From Spongiivirga citrea (GTDB lineage: Bacteria; Bacteroidota; Bacteroidia; Flavobacteriales; Flavobacteriaceae): 64,000 nucleotides of DNA. A program made the translations under genes and the position numbers. Under the pieces are notes generated by a model. It was not told where the DNA came from. It did not search any database and saw only the letters and a list, made by a program, of their open reading frames with translations. This document shows, in pieces, positions 19,237-29,069 of this stretch. Numbering within the stretch: the first letter of the stretch is position 1; every line of letters begins with the position of its first letter. The stretch spans positions 94,962 to 158,961 of the forward strand of contig NZ_JAABOQ010000008.1 of NCBI RefSeq assembly GCF_010671565.1, written 5' to 3'.

Positions 19237-22200
19237 TTATTCTAACGTAAATCGTAAAATAGCTTTAGTACCTTTTGGAGTGTTATCTTCATATAAATCT
19301 ATTACATTATATGTAATTTGTTTTTTTTTAGAGATGGAGTTTAATATTTCTATTCGTTCTTTCATGATATCCAGGCCAAAAGAATTTCGTTTAGGATCTT
19401 TTTTAATTTTTTTCTTCATTGCGCTTTTTCTTCCAATCCCATTATCTTCAACCTCAATAATTAAGTGTTTTCCTTTTCTTAAGAACCGAATCCAAAGCTT
19501 TCGATTGTTTGTTTTTGGAGTCAATCCGTGTATAATTGCATTTTCAACTATTGGCTGTATGATTAATGAGGGAATAAATGTTGTTTCAATATTGAGCGTT
19601 GAATCTAGAGTTATAAAGTATTCCAAATTTTGTTCTAGTCGCAAATATTCCAATTCTAGATAAGACCTTAGAAGGTCTATTTTTTCTTTCAATGAGGCAT
19701 AGCTCTTTCGGTGTAGCGTCAGTGACTTTCTCACTAATTTAGAATACTTTACCATGTACTTATTGGCTTTCTTAGGATCGTCTAATAAAAGTGTACTTTG
19801 AATTGAATTTAATATATTGTATACATAATGAGGGTTCATTTGTGCTCCCAATTCGTTGGATCGACTTTTAAGAAGCTTGTATCGTTGTTCAACATTATTT
19901 TTTCTGGAGCGGTAGAAAAGGGCAAAAGACACTAACAACGCAGAAGATAATATTAGGACAATCCATGGATTTCTATATAATTTTTGAGTGACCCTAATCT
20001 TATATTTTAAGTAATTCGAAATAGTTCCAAATTCATTTATCCCTCGAATCTCTAAATTATGTCGGCCAGGCGATAATCCAGCTAAATTTAACTCATCTAA
20101 CTCACCAATATTTGTCCATTGTTGATTGTTACTAATTAAGCGATATTGAAATCTGGCTCCTTGTTTGCGAAGCCCTTCATTATAAGCCAATTTTAGATTA
20201 ATGTAATTAAACGCTTCTGGGATATTAAATTCATCTACTTTATCAAGACCAGTAGTTTTTATTTGTGTTTCATTTAAGTTATCGAAATAATAAGAAGCTT
20301 CTACAAGCGAAATATGATTGGTATTTTTTTGCTGTAGATGTGAAAGCGGTTTAAAGCTTACTACTCCATTGATTCCTCCAAAAAAGAGTAAACTATCCGA
20401 CTCTTTATAAAATGATTTTTTATTAAATTCATTATCAGGTAGACCACCTTCTAATTTATATACTTCTTCAATCCCCTTTTCTTTGTTGAAACGCACCAGC
20501 CCATTATAAGTACTGATCCAAAGCGTATTTTGAGTTTGTAAAATTCCCGTAATATAGTTAGTTGAGGGCTCCCCAAAATCATAAAACTGATTTTTATAAG
20601 AATTGAAATTTATTTTTTGAAGTCCTTTTTTTGTTCCCACCCAAACAATATCTTCCTCTTCATCAGGAACAATTACCGATACATTGTTATCAATAAGTGG
20701 GTAGTTAGGATCTTTGTTTTTGAAATGAATAAGCGCTCCATTAGTAAGATTTTGTTTGTAAAGCCCTTCGTTATTAAATAAACCAATCCAAAGACTATTA
20801 TTATTTTTATCCAAATAAAGGGTTTCAATATACTTGTTGTTTAAGCTCGTAGAATCGTTAATTTTATTGAGGTCATGGGTTACATTATTTTTAGTATCGT
20901 ATTTGAAAAGCCCTTGATCTGTTGCCAATAAATAAGAGATAGAGTCTTTTATGGCTATATCTGAGATTATTTTTACAGCGTTTTTGGATTCTTCAAATAC
21001 AGGTAAAATTTTAAATTCGTTTTTTTCTAAATTAATTAAATAGACATCATTTGAATAGCCATAAGCAAGAACTTCAGAATCCGATATTTTTTTGAACCCA
21101 TAGAGTGCATATTGAGCAATATCTTTAACATTATTTGGTGAAGCTGTTCTAAAAACAATTTCTGAAAATACATTCTCTCCTTTTTTCAACTCGAAAAAAC
21201 CTTTGTTTGTTAACATAATGACAGAGCCATCTTTTTTACTATAAATCGATCTACAACTTACATTATTTATTAGCTGATTATCTCTAGAGCGAAACGGATA
21301 GGTTAAATAAACTTCAGACTTACGCTTAATTTTGTTGATTTTATTGAAGCTTGCAACAGTAATTTCATTTCCATCTATAATTGGCTTATATACTTTTCCA
21401 TTAAAGGAATAGTGCTCAGAGAGCATTTTTTTATTCTCATTTAAGTACAAAAGGGAGAAGCTATTTTCAGGGTAATCATTTGATGCTGGAAAATGGATGT
21501 ACCGTTTTTGTTTATCCTCTATAATATCTTTAAATATGAATGGTGCTTGATAGTGGTGCACATTAAATTCTGGCAAATAGGTATATCTGTATTTTTTATT
21601 TTCAAATTGATACGTCCCTGTCTCATTAGTTGGAAATAGGGTACCATTTGAAGAGTAGTGATAAAAACCTATATTACTTGAATAGTTCCCTAAATGAGTA
21701 ATACTATTATAGTCAAAAAGATAATAATCCCTCCCTATTCGAAATATAATGTTTCCATTATGCAGAGTTGATTCAATTTCAATTATTTTTTTGTCCTCAG
21801 AAATATTGATATACTGGCTCATATCAAATACATTCAATTCAGTTCCTTGCTTACTAATTTTGATTAATGTTTTTCCACCTATAGTAGTCCATACATTTCC
21901 TTGGAAGTCTTTTATGAAGTCTGTAAAAAATACATCTTTTTTTATTGGGTGAGAATATAGTATCGAATATAACCCAGTAGTTTTATTAAAGGTGAAAATA
22001 GTTCTTCCATTATTACAAAGTATAGTAGAAGGGTTAATTTCAATTAGGAAGATGATATTCTCTGGGCTTTCCAGTTCTATTGAATCAAACGGAAAAAACA
22101 CTTTGTGGTTTCCAGCATGCTTAATAAGACCATTACTATGGTCAGACCATAAAAAACCATCTGAACCTCTTATAATAGTGAAGTTTTTTAGCAATAGTCC

Positions 22201-22323
22201 TTCATGGTCATAAAAAGGATAACTAGATATTTGAGCTTCTTGAGAATTGACAAAAAAAGTTGTACATAGAAAGACATATACTAGCAAAAAATGAGTTGGG
22301 TAATAGGTCACAATTTTAATCAA
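19237..22323 (-). CDS. Propeller sensor histidine kinase (LytS/His_kinase type, TTG start)
   Basis: This 1028-residue inner-membrane sensor has a signal segment (about 1-27), a large periplasmic region of two-component-regulator propeller repeats (LWIGLFNNEGLYKQ, VWVGTKKGLQKI, LWISTYNGLVRF), a Y_Y_Y domain (about 690-775), one transmembrane helix (about 785-803), a His_kinase domain with phospho-His832 in QMNPHYVYNILNSIQ, and an HATPase domain (VENAIIHGL, DNGIGRKSA). The start is TTG 22323 or GTG 22311: an in-frame TAA lies upstream and no ATG precedes the signal peptide. It pairs with the LytTR regulator. Confidence 0.92.
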   Translation of the reverse strand: MIKIVTYYPTHFLLVYVFLCTTFFVNSQEAQISSYPFYDHEGLLLKNFTIIRGSDGFLWSDHSNGLIKHAGNHKVFFPFDSIELESPENIIFLIEINPSTILCNNGRTIFTFNKTTGLYSILYSHPIKKDVFFTDFIKDFQGNVWTTIGGKTLIKISKQGTELNVFDMSQYINISEDKKIIEIESTLHNGNIIFRIGRDYYLFDYNSITHLGNYSSNIGFYHYSSNGTLFPTNETGTYQFENKKYRYTYLPEFNVHHYQAPFIFKDIIEDKQKRYIHFPASNDYPENSFSLLYLNENKKMLSEHYSFNGKVYKPIIDGNEITVASFNKINKIKRKSEVYLTYPFRSRDNQLINNVSCRSIYSKKDGSVIMLTNKGFFELKKGENVFSEIVFRTASPNNVKDIAQYALYGFKKISDSEVLAYGYSNDVYLINLEKNEFKILPVFEESKNAVKIISDIAIKDSISYLLATDQGLFKYDTKNNVTHDLNKINDSTSLNNKYIETLYLDKNNNSLWIGLFNNEGLYKQNLTNGALIHFKNKDPNYPLIDNNVSVIVPDEEEDIVWVGTKKGLQKINFNSYKNQFYDFGEPSTNYITGILQTQNTLWISTYNGLVRFNKEKGIEEVYKLEGGLPDNEFNKKSFYKESDSLLFFGGINGVVSFKPLSHLQQKNTNHISLVEASYYFDNLNETQIKTTGLDKVDEFNIPEAFNYINLKLAYNEGLRKQGARFQYRLISNNQQWTNIGELDELNLAGLSPGRHNLEIRGINEFGTISNYLKYKIRVTQKLYRNPWIVLILSSALLVSFALFYRSRKNNVEQRYKLLKSRSNELGAQMNPHYVYNILNSIQSTLLLDDPKKANKYMVKYSKLVRKSLTLHRKSYASLKEKIDLLRSYLELEYLRLEQNLEYFITLDSTLNIETTFIPSLIIQPIVENAIIHGLTPKTNNRKLWIRFLRKGKHLIIEVEDNGIGRKSAMKKKIKKDPKRNSFGLDIMKERIEILNSISKKKQITYNVIDLYEDNTPKGTKAILRFTLE

Positions 22324-22589
22324 TACTTGGTCATGATTTTAAGTTAATAAAATTAGTAATGAGTACGTGTTTCATTTTAAGGTTTATGGATTGGTTTTCA
22401 CCAAAGTCTTGTAAATTTAATACTTAGAACTTTAGTAGTCGATAGTTGTGTGGTTTCAAAAGACATTTGATTATTACCTAGAGAGCCTAGAAGAAATTGT
22501 TAAATATCGTGAGGAATGTTTAAAACAACTCTGAGTTCAATGTAATGAGCCTCAGTTTCAAAATGTAGCTAACTTCCATGTAATTAATG
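22324..22589. other. Divergent intergenic region with a possible gene remnant
   Basis: This region lies between the sensor kinase and the flavoprotein. A plus-strand frame from about 22439 to the TGA at 22532-22534 encodes a helical, charged tail (FDYYLESLEEIVKYREEC) that looks like protein-coding sequence, but it has a stop at its front and no start. It may be the C-terminal scrap of a lost gene. Nothing else is recognised. Confidence 0.2.
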
Positions 22590-22597
22590 TAGTTTTG
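22590..22597 (+). promoter_or_regulatory. -7 box for the flavoprotein gene
   Basis: TAGTTTTG matches TAnnTTTG and would place the transcript start a few bases before the TTG start at 22620. This supports that start codon. Confidence 0.4.
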
Positions 22598-22619
22598 ATA
22601 AATACATTAAATCAAGCTA

Positions 22620-24182
22620 TTGTCCACACTCGTACAAATAAATGTCCTTCCGCATCAAGTAGAAGATGAAGATTATATTGCAGAGGCCGCATTGGCAAAA
22701 GCAAAATTACGCACCGACGAAGTTCGCGAGTGGAACATTAGAAAACGGTCTATTGACGCTAGGAAATCGCCCGTAAAAATCTCGTTACAAATTGAATTTT
22801 GGAAGCTTGGTGAAGAACGGTCAGATATACCACCGTTTGTGCCTCAGGATGTTTCTAATGCAAAAGAAGTAGCAATTATCGGTGCAGGACCATCCGGATT
22901 GTATGCTGCATTACGAGCAATAGAAGGTGGACTAAAACCTATTGTATTTGAACGCGGAAAAGATGTACGAGCAAGACGTCGCGATCTTGCAGCGATTAAT
23001 AAAGATCATATTGTAAATCCCGATTCTAACTACTGTTTTGGCGAAGGAGGAGCAGGCACCTATTCCGATGGAAAACTATATACCCGTTCTAAAAAACGGG
23101 GAAATGTATTGAAGGCGCTACAGTGGTTTGTACATTTTGGTGCAGTAGAAGATATTTTGGTCAATGCGCATCCACATATTGGAACTAATAAATTGCCTAA
23201 AATTATTGTGGCAATGCGGGAGGCGATTATCGATCATGGCGGAGAAGTGCGTTTCAATACAAAGCTTACCGATCTTAAAGTGGAGGATAATGCGATCAAA
23301 GCTATTCAATTAAATAATGAAGAGTGGCTTGAGTATGACAACGTGATTCTGGCTACTGGACATAGTGCAAGAGATATTTTTTACCTATTACATAAACGGA
23401 ATATTAAAATAGAAACAAAACCCTTTGCTATTGGCGTTCGAATAGAACATCAACAAGAATTAATAGATCATATTCAATATCACGGGGATAGTGATAATTC
23501 GTATTTGCCTCCAGCTTCCTATAGTTTAGTAGAGCAAGTAGATGGTATGGGAGTATATTCTTTTTGTATGTGCCCAGGAGGGATAATTGCCCCCTGTGCA
23601 ACAGCACAAGAAGAAGTAGTGACTAATGGTTGGAGTCCTTCTAAACGCGATAATCCCTATTCTAATTCAGGAATTGTTGTAAGTGTTACTCCAGAAGATC
23701 TACCTAATTATAAGGAAGGTGATCCTTTTGTGTGTCTCGATTTCCAGAAGAAAGTAGAGCGCGATTGTTGGGAAGCGGCGGGAAAAACACAGGCAGTTCC
23801 AGCACAACGTATGAGAGATTTTATAGATGGAAGAGTATCTAAGGATTTTCCAAAAACGTCCTATCAACCGGGTATTGTGTCTGTAGATTTGAACACCGTT
23901 TTGCCACCACTTATCGCAAAAAGATTGAAAAAAGCTTTTATGGCGTATGGCAGGAAAATGAAAGGTTACCTTACTAATGATGCCGTATTACATGCTCCAG
24001 AAAGTAGGACTTCGTCTCCCATATCAATCCCCCGTGATCCTGAAACATTAGAGCATATAGAAGTAAAAGGATTATATCCATGCGCCGAAGGTGCGGGCTA
24101 TGCTGGTGGGATTATTTCTGCGGCTATCGACGGAATAAACTGTGTTGACAAAGTGATTGAAAAAGTGAAGTCTCAGGATTAA
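22620..24182 (+). CDS. FAD-dependent oxidoreductase-like protein (TTG start)
   Basis: This 520-residue cytoplasmic flavoprotein has a small N-terminal alpha/beta domain (about 1-75), a Rossmann FAD-binding motif VAIIGAGPSGLYAA (Gly88, Gly90, Gly93), an internal GEGGAGTYSDGKL signature and a C-terminal FAD motif (GLYPCAEGAGYAGGI). It belongs to the widespread FAD-dependent protein family of unknown reaction. Upstream in-frame codons include four stops within 42 bases and there is no ATG before the conserved region, so TTG is the start. Confidence 0.85.
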   Translation: MSTLVQINVLPHQVEDEDYIAEAALAKAKLRTDEVREWNIRKRSIDARKSPVKISLQIEFWKLGEERSDIPPFVPQDVSNAKEVAIIGAGPSGLYAALRAIEGGLKPIVFERGKDVRARRRDLAAINKDHIVNPDSNYCFGEGGAGTYSDGKLYTRSKKRGNVLKALQWFVHFGAVEDILVNAHPHIGTNKLPKIIVAMREAIIDHGGEVRFNTKLTDLKVEDNAIKAIQLNNEEWLEYDNVILATGHSARDIFYLLHKRNIKIETKPFAIGVRIEHQQELIDHIQYHGDSDNSYLPPASYSLVEQVDGMGVYSFCMCPGGIIAPCATAQEEVVTNGWSPSKRDNPYSNSGIVVSVTPEDLPNYKEGDPFVCLDFQKKVERDCWEAAGKTQAVPAQRMRDFIDGRVSKDFPKTSYQPGIVSVDLNTVLPPLIAKRLKKAFMAYGRKMKGYLTNDAVLHAPESRTSSPISIPRDPETLEHIEVKGLYPCAEGAGYAGGIISAAIDGINCVDKVIEKVKSQD

Positions 24183-24243
24183 ATCAAACGATTAATAATT
24201 ATTAGGGAACAAAATATTAATTTCAGCACCATAGATTAAAACC

Positions 24244-25731
24244 ATGAAAAAATTCCCATCAGCGCAAACAATTTTATTAGTGATCTCGGCATTTGTGGCG
24301 ATTCTAACTTGGCTAATTCCATCGGGAAAATACGATTCTTTGTTGTACAATGCTGACGAAAAAGTTTTCGTGATAACTGGAGTAGATACTACAGAAAAAC
24401 TTCCAGCTACCCAAGAAAGCTTGGCAAAACTTGATGTAAAAATCCCTTTACAAAATTTTACTTCGGGTGCCATTTATAAACCTATTAGTATTCCTGATAC
24501 CTATAAATCAGTCGATGCAGAACCTCAAGGTTTTTTTGAATTTGTAAAAGCGCCGATAAAAGGAATTATCGAAACTGCCGATATTATTTTTTTGGTACTC
24601 ATTATTGGGGGCTTGGTCGGTATTGTTGAAAAAACAGGCGCTTTTAGCGCTGGTATTTCATGGCTTTCAGAATTTTTGAAGGGTCGCGAAGCAATTTTAA
24701 TTATCAGTACCACTTTTCTTATTGGTTTGGCCGGTACAACTTTTGGTTTTGCGGAAGAGGCAATCGCTTTTTTACCCATTTTAATTCCAGTTTTCCTCGC
24801 GGCTAAGTATGATGCTATGGTGGCAATTGCTAGTGTGTTTTTAGGTTCGCAAATAGGTACAATGACATCGACAACTAATCCGTTTGCCACAATTATAGCT
24901 TCGGATGCAGCCGGAATAAAATGGACCTCTGGTCTTGAAGGGCGAATTATGATGTTTGTGATTTGTATTACAATTACGATTGTATTTCTATTGCGTTATG
25001 CTCGAAAAGTTCGCAAGGATCCTACAAAATCGGTGGTGTATGACCAACGAGAGCAATTGCAACAACTATTCGGGACATCGAATGAAGGAAGTACATTAAA
25101 GCTAACTGGAAAACTAAGACTGATTTTGACAGTTTTCACCTTGAGTTTTGTGGTTATGGTTATAGGAGTCTCGGCATTAGATTGGTGGTTTGTAGAAATG
25201 ACATCCTTGTTTCTATTTAGTGCTATAATCGTTGCTATTATTTATCGAATGAAGGAATCCCAATTTGTAAAGGCATTTACAAAAGGTGCTGGCGAATTGT
25301 TAGGCGTTGCATTTATTATAGGTCTCGCACGAGGTATTTCCATTCTCATGGCTGACGGTATGATTAGCGATACCATTTTATTTTATGCTAGTGACCTGAC
25401 TAATGATATGGGAAAAGGGCTTTTTATTAATGTACTTTTCGGGATATACAACGTAATTGCTTTTTTCGTTTCTTCAACCTCAGGTACTGCTGTATTAACA
25501 ATGCCAATTATGGCACCTTTGGCCGATACCGTCGGGATAGGCCGAGAGCATATCGTTAGTGCATATCAACTAGGGCATGGTGTTTTTAATATCATTAATC
25601 CAACAGCATTAGTATTAGCATTTTTAGGTGTTGGACAACTGGGATATGATAAATACTTAAAATTCGTATTTCGGCTAGTTGTAATACTTGCTTTGGTGTG
25701 TATGGTTTTTTTGACTATCAGTGTTTATTAA
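24244..25731 (+). CDS. YfcC/ArcD-family transporter
   Basis: This 495-residue inner-membrane protein has about 11-12 hydrophobic helices and the family signatures LIPSGKYD near the N-terminus, TFGFAEEAIAFLPILIPVF and SQIGTMTSTTNPFA. YfcC relatives are related to arginine/ornithine and C4-dicarboxylate carriers; the substrate cannot be read from sequence. A larger-than-usual periplasmic insert (about 35-100) follows the first helix. It lies 61 bases after the flavoprotein gene and could be cotranscribed. Confidence 0.88.
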   Translation: MKKFPSAQTILLVISAFVAILTWLIPSGKYDSLLYNADEKVFVITGVDTTEKLPATQESLAKLDVKIPLQNFTSGAIYKPISIPDTYKSVDAEPQGFFEFVKAPIKGIIETADIIFLVLIIGGLVGIVEKTGAFSAGISWLSEFLKGREAILIISTTFLIGLAGTTFGFAEEAIAFLPILIPVFLAAKYDAMVAIASVFLGSQIGTMTSTTNPFATIIASDAAGIKWTSGLEGRIMMFVICITITIVFLLRYARKVRKDPTKSVVYDQREQLQQLFGTSNEGSTLKLTGKLRLILTVFTLSFVVMVIGVSALDWWFVEMTSLFLFSAIIVAIIYRMKESQFVKAFTKGAGELLGVAFIIGLARGISILMADGMISDTILFYASDLTNDMGKGLFINVLFGIYNVIAFFVSSTSGTAVLTMPIMAPLADTVGIGREHIVSAYQLGHGVFNIINPTALVLAFLGVGQLGYDKYLKFVFRLVVILALVCMVFLTISVY

Positions 25732-25929
25732 GCATAATACGATAAAATTCTTCACATATTTGTATTGCACTTCTTGCAATTATTATTCGGATTAATTGGA
25801 GAGTGGGATAAAATCTAATCACTTAAATTGATCATTTTGTTTAGCATTCAACATTATATAGCTACACAATAAGCATAAAAAAATTATTAAATAAATACAC
25901 ATAAACGATAAAAATAAACATTTAATCGA

Positions 25930-25937
25930 TATATTTG
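25930..25937 (+). promoter_or_regulatory. -7 box for the PAS sensor kinase
   Basis: A perfect TATATTTG, 84 bases upstream of the start at 26022. No TTG element is visible at the expected distance. The rest of the 290-base gap is AT-rich and holds only a weak ATTGCA/TGCAAT inverted repeat near 25764. Confidence 0.4.
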
Positions 25938-26021
25938 CTTTATAATATACTTAAAGTAGATTTATCAATCTTAAATTCGAATATTCGTGTATTCCATTGT
26001 AGTTAAACAAAACCCCAAATT

Positions 26022-27536
26022 ATGAGTTTAGCAATTAAAGATACTAGAGGACCTTTTGTTGAAGGCCAAAGCGCCATGCAAAAAGCATTTAAAGATGTTG
26101 GGGGGTTAATTTTTCAATTTCAATATTTCCCCGACAAAAAGCATTCTTGTTTTCCTTTTGCTAGTGCTGGTTTAATAAGTATTCTAGATTTAACTCCCGA
26201 CCAAATAAAACAAGATGCTACTCCTGTGTTTGAAAGATTGCATCCCGATGATGAAAAAACCTTTTATAAGGTCATTAAGAAATCAATGGAAACCTTAGAA
26301 AGTTGGGATTATGATTATAGGGTAGTTTTACCGAGACAAGGCCTTAAATGGTTAAGAGGACATGGTCGACCAGAAAAGCTGTCAGACGGTAGCTACTTAT
26401 GGAATGGTTGTATGATGGATATTACAGATCGTAAATTAATTGAGGTTGATCTTTATGAAAGCAAGCAAAGACTTCAGCTTGCTATGGAAAGTACTAAGGA
26501 CGGATTATGGGACTGGAATGTAAAGACAGACAAAGTATTTTATTCTAATGAGTCTAAAGCCTTATTAGGTTATCAACCAGATGAGTTAAAAAATACTTCA
26601 GACGATTGGAATAGTAAAGTTCATCCAGAGGATAGAGCATCTTACTATGATGATATGCACAATCATTTTGATGGTAAAACACCCTACTACTTTAATGAGC
26701 ATAGGATTCTATGTAAAGATGGGCATTATAAATGGATTTTAGATAGAGGGAAGGTTATTGAATGGGATTCATCTGGAAATCCGCTTAGAGTTATTGGCAC
26801 ACATTCCGATATTAGTCTTCAAAAACAAAGGGAGCTTGAAGCACGCACAAAAATTGACATTATTGAAGATCAAAATAATAGATTAACCAATTTTGCCCAT
26901 ATCGTTTCACATAATTTGCGTTCACATTCCGGCAATTTTGAAATGCTTTTAGATTTAGTAGATGAAGCTGATAGTTCGGAGGAGAAATTAGAAATGGTCA
27001 ATCATCTAAAAAAAGTATCAGAATCTCTTTCTGAAACAATAGCGCATTTAAACAAAGTAGTTTCTATACAAACGAACTTGAATAAGGGGCTTGAAAAAAT
27101 AAGCTTATCAAATTGTATCGTAAATACAGTCAGTGTTTTAAAAGGAGAGATCGATAAAAAAAATGCTATAATAACCAACAAAGTCTCTTCAGAGATCTTT
27201 GTTGATCATAACCCCGCCTATCTAGAAAGTATATTACTTAATCTAATTTCTAACGGATTAAAGTATAAGCACGCCGATCGAAATCCAGAAATAATACTCG
27301 AGACCATTTATGAGAATGGAAAATTGAGTCTTAAAGTTTCTGATAATGGGATTGGAATTGACCTTAAGAAGCATGGCAAAAATTTATTTGGTATGTATAA
27401 AACATTTCATGGAAATAATGATGCTAAGGGTATTGGACTATTCATTACCAAAAATCAAATAGAAAGTTTAGGTGGTACCATAGCAGTAGAAAGTGAAGTC
27501 AACGTTGGAACGAGTTTTAAAATCACTTTCAATTAA
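26022..27536 (+). CDS. Cytoplasmic PAS-PAS sensor histidine kinase
   Basis: This 504-residue protein has no membrane segment. Two PAS domains of the PAS_3 fold (about 20-140 and 150-268, the second with GLWDWNVKTDKVFYSN and a PAC ending GTHSDIS) are followed by a short helix, a HisKA-like segment with probable phospho-His297 (IVSHNLRSH) and an HATPase domain (LNLISNGLKYKH; DNGIGIDLKKHGKNLFGMYKTFH; GIGLFITKNQIESLGG). The IVSHNLR variant is common in Bacteroidota PAS kinases. No response regulator is adjacent. It converges on dgt with a 5-base gap. Confidence 0.93.
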   Translation: MSLAIKDTRGPFVEGQSAMQKAFKDVGGLIFQFQYFPDKKHSCFPFASAGLISILDLTPDQIKQDATPVFERLHPDDEKTFYKVIKKSMETLESWDYDYRVVLPRQGLKWLRGHGRPEKLSDGSYLWNGCMMDITDRKLIEVDLYESKQRLQLAMESTKDGLWDWNVKTDKVFYSNESKALLGYQPDELKNTSDDWNSKVHPEDRASYYDDMHNHFDGKTPYYFNEHRILCKDGHYKWILDRGKVIEWDSSGNPLRVIGTHSDISLQKQRELEARTKIDIIEDQNNRLTNFAHIVSHNLRSHSGNFEMLLDLVDEADSSEEKLEMVNHLKKVSESLSETIAHLNKVVSIQTNLNKGLEKISLSNCIVNTVSVLKGEIDKKNAIITNKVSSEIFVDHNPAYLESILLNLISNGLKYKHADRNPEIILETIYENGKLSLKVSDNGIGIDLKKHGKNLFGMYKTFHGNNDAKGIGLFITKNQIESLGGTIAVESEVNVGTSFKITFN

Positions 27537-27541
27537 AAACT

Positions 27542-28885
27542 TTACCCAATCTCTCCATTAATCTGTTTGTATAACTGCAGCGCTCGTCCATCGGTTAAAC
27601 TTGCGATATAACAACAAACATCCAATAGGTTTTTATAAGGTGAATTGCCTTCAACGTTTAAAGAAGCAGGAAGCAGTTTCAGAATAAGCTTGTCGTAATT
27701 ATGGGCCTTGCCTTCACTATTATTGACGATTGCATTTACAAAAACATCAAGTAGACTATTCAACATTTTGTAGCCTGCTACCTCTTTTTCGATGACCTCA
27801 TTTGACTGGTAAATATTTTCAACACTCAATTTAATAATGTCATTTATCTGCGGTTCAAATCGACATTTATCGATTAGTGCAACATCAAAATCACCGTTTA
27901 AAATGGCATTTTCGTTGTCTAAAAAGACTCGAACGGCTTCATTAATTAACGTACTAATTGATAAAGCACGTAGGTAGCTCAATCGATCTTCTTTAAACTT
28001 TAAGGCATTGTACTTTTTTATATTGATGGTGTCTCGAACCAAATTAATCAGATATTCTAGGGCATAACTTTCATCAACTAAACCAAGATTGATTCCATCT
28101 TCAAAATCGATGATTGTGTAACAAATATCGTCAGCAGCTTCGACCAAAAAAGTTAGAGGATGGCGACTAAAACTAATATCTTTTCCTTTTCTAGTTTGAT
28201 TTAGGCCCAGCTCATTTGCTACGTCGACGAAAGCTTCTTTTTCCGATTGAAAAAAGCCAAATTTCTTATCGACAATATGCTTGGTCGGTTTTATCGGTAA
28301 TGATTCTTTAGGATATTTTGTAAAAGCTCCTAAAGTGGCATAACTCAAACGCAGCCCACCTTCTATTCCTTGCCTAGATTCAGTTAAAATCTTAAACCCA
28401 TTTGCATTTCCTTCAAAGTCAATTAAGTCCTGATATTCTTTATCAGTTAATCGATTTTTAAACTGCTTCCCGTTCCCCGATTTAAAGTATTCACCAATTG
28501 CTTTTTCACCACTATGTCCAAAAGGGGGGTTCCCGATATCATGCGATAATGCGGCAGCGGCTACAATCGCTCCAAAGTCATTAAACTGGTAGCCATGTGT
28601 TTTTTTCAATTGCGGATGACGCTCTAATAATTGCTTTCCGACGATACGACCTAATGATCGTCCGACAACCGATACTTCAAGGCTATGTGTAAGTCTAGTA
28701 TGTACAAAATCAGTCTTAGATAACGGGATTACCTGTGTTTTGTCTTGAAGACTTCTAAAGGCTTGCGAAAATATAATTCGGTCATAATCTACCTCAAAAC
28801 CAAGCCGGGTTTCATCTTGTTCAATTCGAAGTCTTTTGTGTGTATCGCCAAAGCGCTTAAGTGATAGGAGAGCTTCCCAATTCAT
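27542..28885 (-). CDS. dgt: Deoxyguanosinetriphosphate triphosphohydrolase
   Basis: Dgt hydrolyses dGTP to deoxyguanosine and triphosphate and is an HD-superfamily enzyme. The 447-residue protein has FSQAFRSLQDKTQV, the first metal ligand in FVHTRLTHSLEV, the HD pair in AALSHDIGNPPFGHSGE and the later Asp in LVEAADDICYTIIDFEDGI. Size is normal for the family. Confidence 0.95.
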   Translation of the reverse strand: MNWEALLSLKRFGDTHKRLRIEQDETRLGFEVDYDRIIFSQAFRSLQDKTQVIPLSKTDFVHTRLTHSLEVSVVGRSLGRIVGKQLLERHPQLKKTHGYQFNDFGAIVAAAALSHDIGNPPFGHSGEKAIGEYFKSGNGKQFKNRLTDKEYQDLIDFEGNANGFKILTESRQGIEGGLRLSYATLGAFTKYPKESLPIKPTKHIVDKKFGFFQSEKEAFVDVANELGLNQTRKGKDISFSRHPLTFLVEAADDICYTIIDFEDGINLGLVDESYALEYLINLVRDTINIKKYNALKFKEDRLSYLRALSISTLINEAVRVFLDNENAILNGDFDVALIDKCRFEPQINDIIKLSVENIYQSNEVIEKEVAGYKMLNSLLDVFVNAIVNNSEGKAHNYDKLILKLLPASLNVEGNSPYKNLLDVCCYIASLTDGRALQLYKQINGEIG

Positions 28886-28965
28886 AGTAACATATTGATT
28901 GGCACAAGATAGTATTTGTTGTGTTAGGAAATTGTTTCCAGATTGAAAAAAGAAGCCCGAGTTAG

Positions 28966-29026
28966 TAACATTTAGATAACTGTTTTATTACTGATACTTC
29001 ATTTTTGGTTAACCAACGCTTTACAG
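28966..29026 (+). promoter_or_regulatory. 11-bp-phased TWAC direct repeats upstream of the TonB receptor
   Basis: Six consecutive 11-base units begin at 28966, 28977, 28988, 28999, 29010 and 29021. Five start with T(A/T)AC: TAACAT, TAACTG, TTACTG, (TCATTT), TAACCA, TTACAG. An 11-bp period of such hexamers is the layout of PhoB/PhoP-type boxes. The last two units lie at -60 and -49 from the receptor ATG, matching the pair before the phosphate transporter gene. The regulator itself is not in the window. Confidence 0.5.
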
Positions 29027-29069
29027 TATCACGGTTTCTTTGCAGCGGTAATTATTTGTAATACTTAAT

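Noticed and set aside
25764..25781. ATTGCA/TGCAAT hairpin after the YfcC-type transporter gene
   Set aside because: The stem is only 6 bp with no T run, so it is too weak to call a terminator.
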